Position numbers and translations under genes: made by a program. The notes beneath the pieces were generated by a model, which was not told the DNA's origin, made no database searches, and worked only from the letters and a program-made list of their open reading frames with translations. Positions 27,779-39,500 of a stretch of DNA of 64,000 bases are shown in pieces. The first letter of the stretch is position 1, and each line of letters starts with the position of its first letter. Source of the DNA: Solicoccozyma terricola (taxonomy: Eukaryota; Basidiomycota; Tremellomycetes; Filobasidiales; Piskurozymaceae); assembly GCA_001600875.1 (NCBI GenBank), contig BCLD01000014.1, positions 587,475 to 651,474 on the forward strand, read 5' to 3'.

Positions 27779-29833
27779 TTAAAGCGGCGTCGGCGGCACC
27801 ACCTCGATATCAACGTGGGAGTATACAGTCCTCCCTCCTGCATTCGATGTCGCCACTGGTGTGATTGCTACCTCTGTCATCTCTCTGTCTCCTGTCGAGA
27901 TTGGTTCAGAGTCGGTAGGTTCCGGCTCATTTATCGGCAAGTTCACTGTTGCCAGAGAAGACAAGCTCCTTCTCCTGTCGTCCTCCACCACATCATTCCA
28001 TGTCGGTGGTGGGTGGTCTCCCGCACCTGTCTGAACCCTCAACGAAGGAAGGCGAGCCGCACTACGTCTTCTAGACGAACTCGATTCTTCGCCGCCCTCT
28101 GTTTGATCGACTGGAACACCAAACTTGCCTATATTGTCTGTGCTTGTTAAGAATTTGATTTGATCGGGAGTAAATCCCTTCTTTGGAGGGACATACCCCG
28201 TCTTCGTAGCCGATCCAGGAACAGGTGCAGAGATTGGCGGTGGCATAGCAACTTCTTGAGGTAATCCCGATTGAAGGAAAGAAGGAAGTCGGAAGGTCCC
28301 AGAGCCTGAGCGGGAAGACCGACCAGAGGTGGTCATAGACGTTGTTGTTGATGAGTTCGTAATCGTGGGATGTAGCAATAACGAGGTCAAAGAATGACCA
28401 GCCGATCTTGATGACATGATCTGACCACCTCGTTCCGTCTCACTTTGATTTCTATAAGCGGTATTTGCATCGGCCGACATTTGGATATCCCCAACTCCAG
28501 CGTTTCTCTCCGCTCGGCCCAGTCGATTGAAAATACCTCTGAAGAACGGAGATCTTGGTCGTGGGATCTGACCATCCACGTCCGTCGTTGTCGTCGGCGG
28601 CGGCAGCTCGCCGTCTTGTTGGGGGAGAGCAACAGCAGGGACCGACGGAGATGTAGCTTCATCATAAGATGGAATTTCCGCCCAACCTCGAGCCCCAGTC
28701 CCAGTCCCAATACCAGAGCCAGAGAGCCGACGGCTGACGTTTTGTTCTAGTGAAACGGGAGGTATTCGAGTGGTGTCCGGAGAACCGTCGAGGGAAGGTG
28801 ATCGAAGTGTGCTGAGATGTTCGCCGTGTGGGACCGGTTCTCTTGGAGATCTTGATTCCCGCTCCATTCCATTTCCATCTCCATCTCCATCTCCATCTCC
28901 ATCTCCATCATCATCATCTTCTGAATCTCCAGATTCACCCTCTTCCAACACCCTCTGACTTCTCATCGATTCTCGTTTCCTACCAATAATACCGCCCCCA
29001 ACAAAAAAGAAACCCATCAGTTTCTTTTCCTTCCCAAACCCCAATTAACGACACCGAAAATGACACCCACCTAATCAGCACCGCATCCTCTTCACCTGGA
29101 TCTTCCGAATACAAGGGTAAAGTCTTCGTCGACCTCTGTGATCCCGTCCTTCCCCATCTTCTACCGCCTCTCGTGATAACTCTTTCCGTTCGTGGAGTGG
29201 TGGAACTACCACTTCCTCCATCACCACTACCTGTCACTGTGGTTGATGCGGTGTTGGATGTCGTGGAGATAGGGAGGGAAGTAGATGATGCGAGTTGAAC
29301 GGCTGTTATTGGGCCTATTGAGGATGAAGATTGAGCACGATTGTGAATCCGAATGAATGTGGATCTTCGTTTCCACCATGCTTGTATATGCTTTCGCTAT
29401 TTTCGTATCCGGTGGTTGTCGTAAGTACGTTTGACATTGTTGAGTGCACAGAGAGAAATAGGGGATGGAGGGAGGAGGTAGAGGTGGGATGGTGACTTAC
29501 AAGAAGGAACCCTGCTACGATCGATAAAACTGCTGCAATGACGATCACGGCAATGATAGCACTTGTAGTGGTGCTCATCGCTCCACTGTGAATGTTGGTT
29601 GACATCGCAGTTTCAGATGCGGAAGCTTGAGCTACGATAACTGAAGAGTTGTCTATTTGTTGGGATGCTGATGAAGGGGATGGGTTTTGCGATACGGTGG
29701 TTTGAGGGGAAATTGTATTTGAATTGCCGTCTAATCTTTGGATCGGAGGTGAGGCAAGGGTGAGGTGATGAGAGCCGAGAAGAAAATGGGAGATGATGAG
29801 GACTAGGACGGAGTGGGGTATGGTAGAAGCAAT
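27779..29833 (-). CDS. single-pass membrane protein with disordered cytosolic tail
   Basis: Three exons are secure in part: one ending at 29501, then 29071-29396 and 27779-28979. The first encodes a hydrophobic leader (STIPHSVLVLIISHFLLG), a Ser/Thr/Gln-rich outer segment and a membrane helix (AIIAVIVIAAVLSIVAGFLL). The second starts RKHIQAWWKRR, a typical cytosolic stop-transfer, and includes LPLYSEDPGEEDAVLIR. The last is a 400-residue disordered tail with (DG)n from a CATCTC repeat, Pro-rich and Ser-rich stretches. The 5' end is not resolved: no ATG opens the leader frame, so either an upstream exon joins at 29833 (acceptor TCTTCAG) or translation begins at the internal ATG at 29605. No family is recognised; the layout suggests a plasma-membrane or wall-stress sensor type, by inference only. 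Confidence 0.55.
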
Positions 29834-30302
29834 CTGAAGATGTGACGGTAAAGTGTGAAGTCGATGATACGAGAAACCGATGATGTATGCTCTGCGATGG
29901 AGTAAAGCGGTGTGACCGAGTAGCCAGCATGAAAGGAACAAAATTCGTTTTGCCAGGATGGATGCAAACGATATGCGGCAAAGCAAGCCTGGTTCTCAGG
30001 ACAACAGTACAGCACTGCATCACACCTTCGTCACCTAGCTGGCACCTAACATGACCACCTCACCCTCTCCGACTGTCCTCGACACCTGCTCCAATCGCCT
30101 TGTCACCATCACCCCCGTCGTCGAAGCTGTGCACTGGACGGATGGAATGACGCGAGGTGACTAACCACTTGAAACCAACTTTTTTTTGGTGGACAAGGTG
30201 GTAGGTATCCTCACTCCATCGCTCACAGCACCATCACTCCTTCTCCATCGTGGACAGATACATCTACCAAGTACATCGGACGTATTCACACAACACCCTA
30301 CC
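29834..30302. other. intergenic, upstream of the TTL-type gene
   Basis: May include a missing 5' exon of the minus-strand membrane protein. Plus-strand open frame from 30186 lacks an ATG until 30303. Confidence 0.45.
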
Positions 30303-32226
30303 ATGACGCAAGATCAACCTACGGACATCACTGCTTCCCCATTTACGGTGTCAGCATTCACATCCTTCCCATCCTCATACACCCAAAACCTCATTCTCCA
30401 AGCTCTTACATCCGTCATCCCACGACTTTCACTCACATTCGAGCCTCCAACTAATACCACTGACATTCCAGCACTTCAATGGAGCGACTACGACCTTCTT
30501 AACCTGGACACCATCCAAGCGAACCCAACTACACAACTCATATCCTCATACGTCTATCGGAAAACTCTCATTCGGAAACAGAATTTACATCATGCTATAG
30601 CAGAGTATCTTGCGAAACAAAGATATCGTGGGAACGTGTCGGTGTTGGAGAATGGGGTTCCGAAAGGGTGGACGATCGATATTCAAATGGCGGATGAATT
30701 GGATGAGTTATTGATGGATGAGTTGTATGATTTAAGAGACGCATTGACTGAAAACTTGGAGAAAGAGGAGAAGGATAGAAGGTGTGTCTGACTTCCGAAG
30801 ATTGCTGGAGTGGTCGTATGAAATTTTTGTTGATGGGGCTCAACGCAGCTGGTTCATTCTCAAACCTGGAATGTCAGATAAAGCACAGGGTATTCGACTG
30901 TTCTCAACCGAGGAAGAGCTGTAAGTTGATCTTCGAACAAGCAGGAGATTGGTCAGCGATCACTGATGAACCAAATATATCTTATTATCTCAGAGTCAAC
31001 ATATTCGAAGAGTTCGGAGAGGATGATGAATCCGAGGAAGAAGATGAAGACGAGGACAATGAGGAACAAGATCTGCCGACGCAACCCAACGAAGAAGCAT
31101 TGCGTAATCTCATCTTATCCGATTTCCCAGATGATCAGCCGTACGAACCACCAAGCACTGACGATGACGATGACGACGATGACGAGGACGAAGACGAAGA
31201 GGGAATGGGAGTGCGAACGAGTCAATTAAGACATTTTGTGATCCAGGTGCGCGGTAGAGGCTGAAATCAACACAGCCATCATTGTGTGCTGATAGTCTGG
31301 TGGTATAGGAATACATTGATAAACCGATATTGTTCAAGCCACAAGCCGAATCTGAAGCGAATAATGGTCATAAGGTACGTGTGTCCGCTGTATTCCACCG
31401 TTTCAAATCAATGATTGATCTCGTCGTTCATCCAGTTCCACATCCGAGCATACGTCCTCCTTACAGGTACATACAAGCTCTATCTTGCTCGAACAATGCT
31501 TGCACTGTTTGCTGGGGAACCATATGTACAACCACGGAGTGACTCCCTTGATCTTCAAGCACATTTGACAAATACGTGTTTGCAGGTGAGAGAATCCCAT
31601 GTCATCACTCCCGATTCAGTGGCATAGTCTTGACTTGGGGGATAACTGCGCCTAACAGACAAATGAAGACGGATCACTTCCCGAACACCTTGTCAAGTTG
31701 TTCTGGGAGCTGGAAGGGCAAGATGCGTTATCGGTATCTGGGTCGTCGCTTGGGAAAGTCGAACGTCCGTGGTTGGAGAACACATTTGAGAGGATAGGCG
31801 AGGTGATTAGTGAGGCGGTGAAGGCCGGGGTTGAGTGTGGAAGCTTTGGGTTACAGTTAATGCCGAATGCTTTCGAAGTGAGTGGATCTTTCATGGAATG
31901 TCGTGGAATCAACTCAAAAGCTGACTTTGAAACCCCTTTTTGGTTAGATGTTCGGCGTCGACCTTCTTCTCTCAGCATCTGATTCACTGGAATCACCCAC
32001 CGTCACCCTCCTCGAATTCAATGCTTCTCCTGATTTCGGTCAGTCTGGTGATCGATTGCAACCTCATCTCGCCGAAATGTTCAAAGGCGTCGTAAGGCTG
32101 GCTATTGCGCCGTTTTTTGGCTGTGAGGTGATAGAGGAAGAGGAAGTGGACGGAGAGTTGAACACCGATGGTGTGCGCCACGGGTGGCGGCTGATTGGAG
32201 AGGCGGCCACGAGAGGAGAGTGGTGA
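30303..32226 (+). CDS. tubulin-tyrosine ligase family protein
   Basis: Seven exons (30303-30781, 30849-30920, 30994-31246, 31309-31374, 31436-31585, 31659-31877, 31948-32226) give 505 aa. The ATP-grasp core of the TTL family is visible: WFILKPGMSDKAQGIR and LFSTEEEL near residue 160-185, VIQEYIDKPILF near 265, KFHIRAYVLLTG near 290, LEFNASPDFG near 450. These residues bind ATP/Mg and the acceptor peptide. A long acidic insertion (residues about 190-255, Asp/Glu runs) splits the core and is probably a surface loop. Fungal members (such as yeast Pby1) have roles in P-bodies or are uncharacterised; true tubulin tyrosination is not proven. Start at 30303 is the first ATG in frame. All junctions keep frame. 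Confidence 0.88.
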
Positions 32227-32670
32227 AGAAGCTCGGTTGGGGAATTGTGTTGTAAAGATGGAAGATGGGCAGGCGTATGGTATAGATGGCTTACTGCGTC
32301 ATGCACGTATGTAGTAGATCTACGAACCCGGACAGACCCAATGAAAGACCATTCTATCAAAGCGACGTCGGTCACGTCATGGAATATCGTCTCGTTGCTG
32401 CTATTTACGTCCGACAACGGAATGTTGAGTCACCATACGTTTGTAGAGCGACATTGCTACGCCATTACAATGGTATTTACCACGAATCAGATGTTGTGGA
32501 CTGTCAAGATGAGCTTACGCTTACTTTCTTGTTACTTGGCTGATTTCCAAGTATATCGACAAATATCACTAGGTCACGAGGTCGCAGGAGGCGATGCAAT
32601 AGCTGTCAAGTTGTTCTGTAAATGTTCTGCTGACCTCTACTCTTCTCCTTCAATCAACCACACCCTATCG
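32227..32670. other. intergenic, upstream of first WW gene
   Basis: Open frames occur but no ATG-led coding structure beyond the WW gene start at 32671. Confidence 0.5.
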
Positions 32671-33545
32671 ATGACTCCAGATCAATATCCTCTCCCTCCA
32701 CCATGGTATGTCCTCACTCATCGGTGTCCAACCCAACCAAATTCCCCATGCACTAACGAATAAACCGCCGACCCACTGTACCGCCTCCTCAGGATCAGAG
32801 AATTCGACTCGACTTATTCTCAGGTATTCTACGTGAATCCAACGACGAATCCACCTATTCGACAATGGAATCATCCATCGTTCCCACTGGATGATATGAT
32901 TTCGGAACAGGAAATGCAAATGAATCCACCGCCACATGCGTATGATGAGGCTTCTCGAGCTGGAGCTGGAGCTGGAGCTGGAGTGTCAAGTACACAACTT
33001 CAACAGCGATATTACACTCAACAGGTTCATACGCAAGGCCCAAGCACAGGACACGGCCACGATCCGTCTATTCGCAGTGCATCATGTGGAGTAGTTGCTA
33101 AATTAGTAGCGAAGATATTTGGGAGGACGAATCAAATCCAGTCTTCGAATGGTGGAATGTTAGCTGATTTGTTTGGTAATGGATCGGTGAGTCCTTCGGA
33201 CTGTACAGTTAGGAAATGTATTGAATACTGAACTTAACTCGGGTGGCTTAGAGTCGATTATGGCATGATGCACATGGAATGCGATCACCGCTGTTCTTAG
33301 CAGACGGACAGCTTGGGAACGCGCAATGCGATCAACATGATGAAGGTGCAAGTAATCGACGACGCAGACATCATCAGAAACATAACGAGGATTCTCATGT
33401 TGAAAGACGTCGTAGTCGTAGTCGGAGTCGTGAGCGAAGACACTGTGGAGAACATCGACACGGTAAAGAACGTCGACGAGAGAAGCATGGTGACCGTCAG
33501 CAGAAGCAGCGACATGGACGTCCCGGTCGATGTTGTCATCATTGA
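32671..33545 (+). CDS. WW-domain protein A with Arg/His-rich tail
   Basis: Three exons (32671-32705, 32793-33186, 33252-33545) give 240 aa. One WW domain occupies residues about 6-40: PLPPPWIREFDSTYSQVFYV followed by NPTTNPPIRQWNHP, with the two signature Trp. WW domains bind Pro-rich ligands. The middle has a short GAGAGAG and Gln-rich run, then a patch SSNGGMLADLFGNGS that matches the neighbouring gene. The last exon is very basic (RRRSRSRSRERRHCGEHRHG), ending RCCHH. Intron 1 splits the first signature Trp codon at TG|G. The gene is followed at once by a paralogue on the same strand with the same first two intron positions. Confidence 0.8.
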
Positions 33546-33958
33546 CAATAATAATACCAGCGGCTTTGGGTATCGCCTCGATTTGACAACGGTTCGGATG
33601 GATGTGTTGTTGTATCTTGATGCTGGATTGTATTCACCGATATCCAATGCTAACCTGCAGGAAACATAGCAGGGGTTCTGCTGCTAGGGCTGCGACTTGC
33701 GACTTGCTGCTGCTGTGTGCTGTGCTGCATATATTCGAATTGCTCTGTCATTCCCCCTTCCGATCTGCATGTTGGCAGGCTCCGGATGACGCGCTCGGAC
33801 TACGGAATGCGGGAAATTAGTAGATGGGACCTGATATTTTGCCAGTCCATCGAGGTCATCGTGGTTGGTCGCAGTCCCATCGTACACAACACGACTATAC
33901 GGCACTGTAGTACTTCAGACTCGACGCATCCCCACGTCGATCCCCTTCAACTTTCAGA
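33546..33958. other. spacer between tandem WW genes
   Basis: 3' flank of WW gene A and promoter of WW gene B. No third WW copy or other gene is seen. Confidence 0.55.
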
Positions 33959-34946
33959 ATGACTCAAGAGCAAGATCCACTTCCAACTCCATGGTAAATT
34001 ACAATCTTACCTTGTCAGACATCCACCTCCACATTCCAGACTAACATACCATTTTACTATACAGGATTCGAGAATTTGATCCTACATACAACCAGGTGTT
34101 CTATGTCAATCCTACAACCAACCCACCTACACGACAATGGACTCATCCATCTCTGACTACCGGTAACCCGTCAGTGGAACAGCAGGGCATGATGCAGGCT
34201 CAGCCGGCCGAATATCAGGGTGCGGCTGCTCAATACCAGGGCTCTGCCGCTCAATACCAAGGAGCTCCTCAACAACAGGTACCTCAACAGCAATACCCCC
34301 AACAACAACAAGGTGTCCCAAGCTCAACAACCAAAGACTCCGACAAGGGCTGGAGTTCCAATGCAATGTACGCAGGAGGCGGTGCAGCAGCAGCTGCTCT
34401 ATTAGGAAAGATTTTCTCTGGTGGTAGTAGTCATCATGGGTCTAATGGTGGATTATTGAGTAGTTTGTTGGGAGGTAAATCGGTGAGTTTGGAATTTTTT
34501 TGGAATTTCTTTCTTGGGGCAGGTGTATTTCAATTCGGCTGATGGGATTTGGGTTTAGTCTCATGGTCATTACAATTCACAAGGAATGGGCCCACCACCA
34601 TTCATGGGTGGTATGGGAGGTATGGGGTAAGTACCCATCTTTCAATGCCTTCATCCGATGGGCCTGCTGACGTTTGCTCATCCTCGTATCACACAGCATG
34701 GGAGGATTCGGTGGCGGTGGCGGCGGTCATGGTGGACATTATGGTGGTGGACCGGGAGGGTATGGGGGGTTCGGAGGTGGACCAGGTGGGTATGGCGGTG
34801 TGTATGGCGGTGGGCATGGTGGGCATCATGGTGGGCATCATGGTGGACATTGTGGTGGGTATGGCGGTGGACATAGTGGACATAGTGGAGGGTATGGTGG
34901 TGGACATCATGGCGGTGGTGGTGGTGGTCCACCAGGTCATTGGTGA
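33959..34946 (+). CDS. WW-domain protein B with Gly/His-rich tail
   Basis: Four exons (33959-33993, 34065-34482, 34559-34626, 34697-34946) give 256 aa. The WW domain (PLPTPWIREFDPTYNQVFYV, NPTTNPPTRQWTHP) is nearly identical to gene A. A Gln/Ala/Tyr repeat region (QYQGAAA, QYQGSAA, QYQGAPQQQ) follows, then a hydrophobic stretch with GGGAAAAALLGKIFSGGSSH, the shared patch GSNGGLLSSLLGGKS, and a Gly/His/Tyr tail (GGHHGGHHGGH). The tail is made by tandem GGTGGACAT-like units. Introns 1 and 2 sit at the same codons as in gene A, so the two arose by tandem duplication. Function is not known; the tail could phase-separate or bind metal, by inference. Confidence 0.85.
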
Positions 34947-35694
34947 GATGATGTATTTAATTGAAAGTAAAGTAACAAGTAAACGGTGGGGAGATATTGC
35001 AAGGCAGTGTATGTATAGACAATTTGCACAATCGATTTGTGCTTGTACCTCCGAGCATGCTTCCAGATGTCGCTGCCTGCACCCCTGCATATCGGAAGGT
35101 CAGGCAAGTAGTCCACGGTATTCGGTTGAAACAACTCTTACCCCATTTCCGAAGTGTGGCGAGCTGCTGTCTCCTTGGTTCCGACTTGATGACATTTCAT
35201 CAAATGTAGAGGCCTAAAAGGGATGTGCTTGAAGAGTGAGATGAAACATGTCCAGGTTACTAAAGCTCGTTATTGCAGCTCCACGATCATTGATAAGGAA
35301 AAGGAGCGGCTCGCGAGCGAGTCCAAAAGATACCTCCCTTGCAGACCTTGTGTCAAGGGATACCTAGAACTCCCCAGCTCTAACCTGATTATACTGACGG
35401 GCAAGATCACCCTTGGGTGACCATCTGCACGAGGGAAAGGCAATGGTACCTCGTTGCCCTGCTGCTAACCAGTCTTTGAAAACCGCGAAGGGCAACGCTA
35501 CCAGTATTCAGTGGGACCCCCACCGTCATCCGATGAGTTGCATCTTTCAGACAATAGACTGTAACAGCCAGAATCTTCGTCATGGCTGGTGAACGCGTGA
35601 TCATCCGAGTTGCTTCCAACCAACATGATCATCTGATATTGTTTGTTACAATTTATGATCCCCCAAGTCCACCCTTTCTTCAAGTGAACAGAAA
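34947..35694. other. intergenic, WW gene B and Sec61 beta convergent
   Basis: About 750 bp between two convergent gene ends. No tRNA-like boxes or supported ORF seen. Confidence 0.5.
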
Positions 35695-36252
35695 CTACTT
35701 GGTGAGGTACTTGAGGATCTTGGCGGCAATGTGAAGGAAAAAGATTGAGGCGATGAAAGTGATGGCGAGGACGATGACAACGTATGGATCGCTGTGGAGG
35801 GAGAGACCGGGTCGTGTCAGCATTGCACGATTTGTTCGGTCAGGGCGGTCGTCCGCTGATTCATTTGTAGTTCGAGCTCCCGAGAACACGGTAGTCTTTC
35901 CCCAACCCCCAACCACTCACACTTGAAGACCAGCCTCTCCCGAATCAGTGTACAGCTTCAACATGGTGTTGCTAGATCCACCCGCACCGGCCGCTCGAGT
36001 TGAGGTTGGCTTGGGAGCAGTTGGTGCTCTCCGTCTGTATGATTCACTTATCAGTATGACTATGACTAGACAGCCCGCCGTCGCAAAGGATCTTGGCTCA
36101 CCGGACGGCATTGGCACCGGGTGGTCTGGCGACCGCTGAGCTGGTTGAAGTACCGGTGGGAGATGATGGTCGTGCGGTGTCAGCCTGTGATGAAAGGGTA
36201 AGTGTCAGGGTCGAAGCACCAGTCGCAGAGCCATGAGCTCTTCCCTCACCAT
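35695..36252 (-). CDS. SBH1: Sec61 beta (SBH) translocon subunit
   Basis: Four coding exons (36250-36252, 36102-36184, 35921-36034, 35695-35791) give 98 aa, normal for the family. The cytosolic half is Ser/Thr/Ala/Pro-rich and basic; the family signature is in residues about 50-67 (NTMLKLYTDSGEAGLQVDPY), followed by one tail-anchor helix (VVIVLAITFIASIFFLHIAA) and the basic tip KILKYLTK. It is the small tail-anchored subunit of the ER protein-conducting channel. The first coding exon is only the ATG: intron 1 (36185-36249) begins straight after it. This model is required, since no other in-frame ATG gives the N-terminus. Confidence 0.93.
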
Positions 36253-36507
36253 TTTATTGGATGTAGTGAGTGGTATGTGGTATGTGCTGCTGTTGAACCG
36301 AGTACATCGACACCATCACCAGTTAAGTGCTGGCATCCATCAAATATCACGTGACCAAATATTCGTCGTCGCAGGATGTAGGATAGCATTGCATTCATGA
36401 CAAGTAGTGATATGTATACATCGTCGGTGGAACATTCTGTAGTCCAGGCACCTTCGTTTTGTAGAGCCCACCGTCCCCTTCTCTCCCCCGACCCCCCGAC
36501 CCCCAGA

Positions 36508-39500
36508 TCAAACCTGCACTTCAGCTGCCATTCGCCTACCACCAATGTCTCGAGGTCGAATCGTGGCAGCTGGTCCCGATCTCGTCGAATAGAGTCGTGC
36601 AGCAATGTTCATAGCAGCCAGCTGGATTCGCAAACGGTAGCGTATGTCAGTTTCGTTGTGCCGGTAATGTGAAATCAGTCAACTCACCTCTTGGAAGAGT
36701 AGCTTGGCGGCGTATGCTGGTGAAAGCGAGAGAAATCGCATGAGCAAAGTCACCCCTGTCTCGATGACGAAGACTGCAGACTCACGAATGAAGACCTGGG
36801 AGATCTGGGTCTTGTTGTTGCAGATCCGGCACTCGAATCGAGAGACCTTAAGTCGAGCGATTGCCGTTAAACCGCAGCTGTAGTCTCTAGGCCGTCAGTC
36901 ATAGCTCAGTCATACCTTCCAATGGAATTACACTCACATATCACAGACATGCAATCGATAAGCATCACTTGCGTCGTACATCCTCTCTTTCAAGAAACCA
37001 GCCATTCCGTGAGAGATCATGCAATCACGCTGTGGGGTGTCCCGATTAGCACAAGCGTCCCAATGGTTTCAACCCGCTACCACTCACCTCCATTTCTCCG
37101 AATCGCAAACCACCATCTCGACTTCTACCTTCCACCGGCTGCCTCGTCAGAATCTGGACTGGTCCACGAGCACGCGAATGAATCTTGTCATCCACCATGT
37201 GCTTGAGACGCTGATAGTAAGTCGGACCAAAGTAGACTTGAGCTTGCAGCTTGCGTCCGGTGTGACCGTGATACATGACCTCGAGCCCTCGTGACTGGTA
37301 TCCTCGTTCTCGAAGATGTTGTGAGACGTTCTCGACGGTCAACTCGGTAAACGGTGTGGCGTCTCCTTCTTGCCCTAGTAGCGTCCCGAGCTTGGAAAGC
37401 AGACATTCGACCAAATGACCAATAGTCATACGCGACGGAATAGCGTGTGGGTTGATGATGAGATCGGGCACAATACCCTCCGCAGTGAAAGGCATGTCCT
37501 CCTGACGATATGTGATTCCAACAGTACCCTTCTGTCCGTGACGGGACGCAAACTTGTCTCCAATCTGCGGAATACGCGTAGATCTTACTCGCACCTTGAC
37601 GAACTTGAAGCCTTCGTTGCTTGTCGTCACCAACACCTTGTCCACGACACCTGACTCAGTGCTCTTCAAAGGAGTGGAGATATCTCGTTTGGTGTGCTGC
37701 TCCGTCTTTGCGCCCAGCTCTGCACTATCCGTTTCGATTGGCGCAGTCTTACCAATGAGGATGTCTTCGCCGTTGACGTTGACCGCGACCTTGATCAGAC
37801 CGTCGTCATCGAGCTTGGCGTATCTGTCATTAGACCCTCGTTTCAGACGGAGCGTCGTATCCGGTGTAGGCTTTTCGATAGTTTCGACAGCCTTGCCGCC
37901 CACGCCCTTCTCCTTCTCGCTATAGGTTCGGAAGTAGAGCGAACGGAAAAGACCCCGATCGATGGACGATTGGTTCATGATGACGGAATCTTCCTGGTTG
38001 TAACCTGAGTAGCACAGAATAGCCACAATGGCATTCTGTCCCGCCGGAAGCTCACTAAATTTGAGGTACTCCATGGCACGAGTCGTCGCAAGCGGCTTTT
38101 GCGGATAGAAGAGGATGTTGGCCATGGTATCGAGACGAACTTGGAAATTGGTGGCGAAAACACCCATTGCTTGCTTGCCCATCGCCGACTGATATGTATT
38201 ACGTGGAGACTGGAAGCAGATCGTCGACATTAGTCTGATAAATAGTTTCAGTGCCAGGTTTCGCCGAACTCACTTGGTTGTGATCTGGGAACGGGATGAT
38301 ACTTGCACAAACACCGAGGATCATCGAAGGATGGATCTCGCAGTGAGTGAAAGTGTGCGAGAACTTCTCACTCGTCACTCTCTTCGCCGGATCGAAGTCT
38401 GCTTTGAGCTCGGTGGGTAGTTCCTTCTTGGTTTGTCGGTCGTCCAAGTCCATTGCTTCTCGACTATGCTCGAGGTCTTCTTGCGTCATCGCAATCATCG
38501 AGACCTCCTCCTCCTCGGCATCAAGGTATTCGACCATACCATCCCGAATCAAATTCTCCCACGGCGTATCCTTATCCGCCTTTCTGACCGCTGCCGTTCC
38601 GCTCGCCTCCATGGCGTCCAGATCCTGCGCCATCTCTTCCACTCTCGTTGGGGTAATTAGTAGGTTCTGCGATTCCTTGTCCACCACGAAGAGTGGTCGC
38701 ATGACACGACCGGCATCGGAATAGATACGAATCTCCCTCTCTCGAATATCTCGCACAATACTGATCTCGTTGTCCAAGTCACCCTTCCGTCTAGCGTCCA
38801 GAAGTTTTGCCGTCAGTGACGCGGCGTTGTTGTGGACGCCATGCCAAACTCCGTTGACGAATACACGGGTGGCTTTTGGGTTGGACGAATACTGATCGAG
38901 ATCGATCATATGCTGCATCTGCAACTGTCCAGTGATCTTGCGAGACTCTGATCCGACCGAGATGTACGACATGAGCGCCAAATTCTTGACCAGACCACAA
39001 GCTTGTCCTTCTGGAGTTTCGGCTGGACAGACCATACCCCAATGAGTGTTGTGCAGCTGACGAGGTTTCGCGATCTTGCCATCTCGACCGATGGGCGTGT
39101 TCGTTCGCCTCAAATGTGAGAGGGTGGAAGCATACGTGTACCTGTTGAGCACCTGCGATACACCAGCCTTGGCCTCCATCGCTTTGGCCTGTTCTCCCCA
39201 ATTTCCAGTAGCCAACGAATACCTCATACCATCCTTGATCGTAGACGACTTGATGGCTCCATCCAGAGTGAACTCTCGAGTCTCGTCAACGCACTAACGC
39301 GGGATGAACTAGATGAGTCAACAAATTCAGCAACCCTATCAGGGACACGATATTCACCTTTTGCAAATGCCGGAAAATATCTTTGGTGAACTTTCTGAAC
39401 AACAATCGGAACAAGTTTGCAAGCAATGGTCCTGCCAAATCCAACCTCTTCTTGCCGAAATGATCTCGGTCGTCTAGATCTCTGCGCTCGAGCTTCGCTA

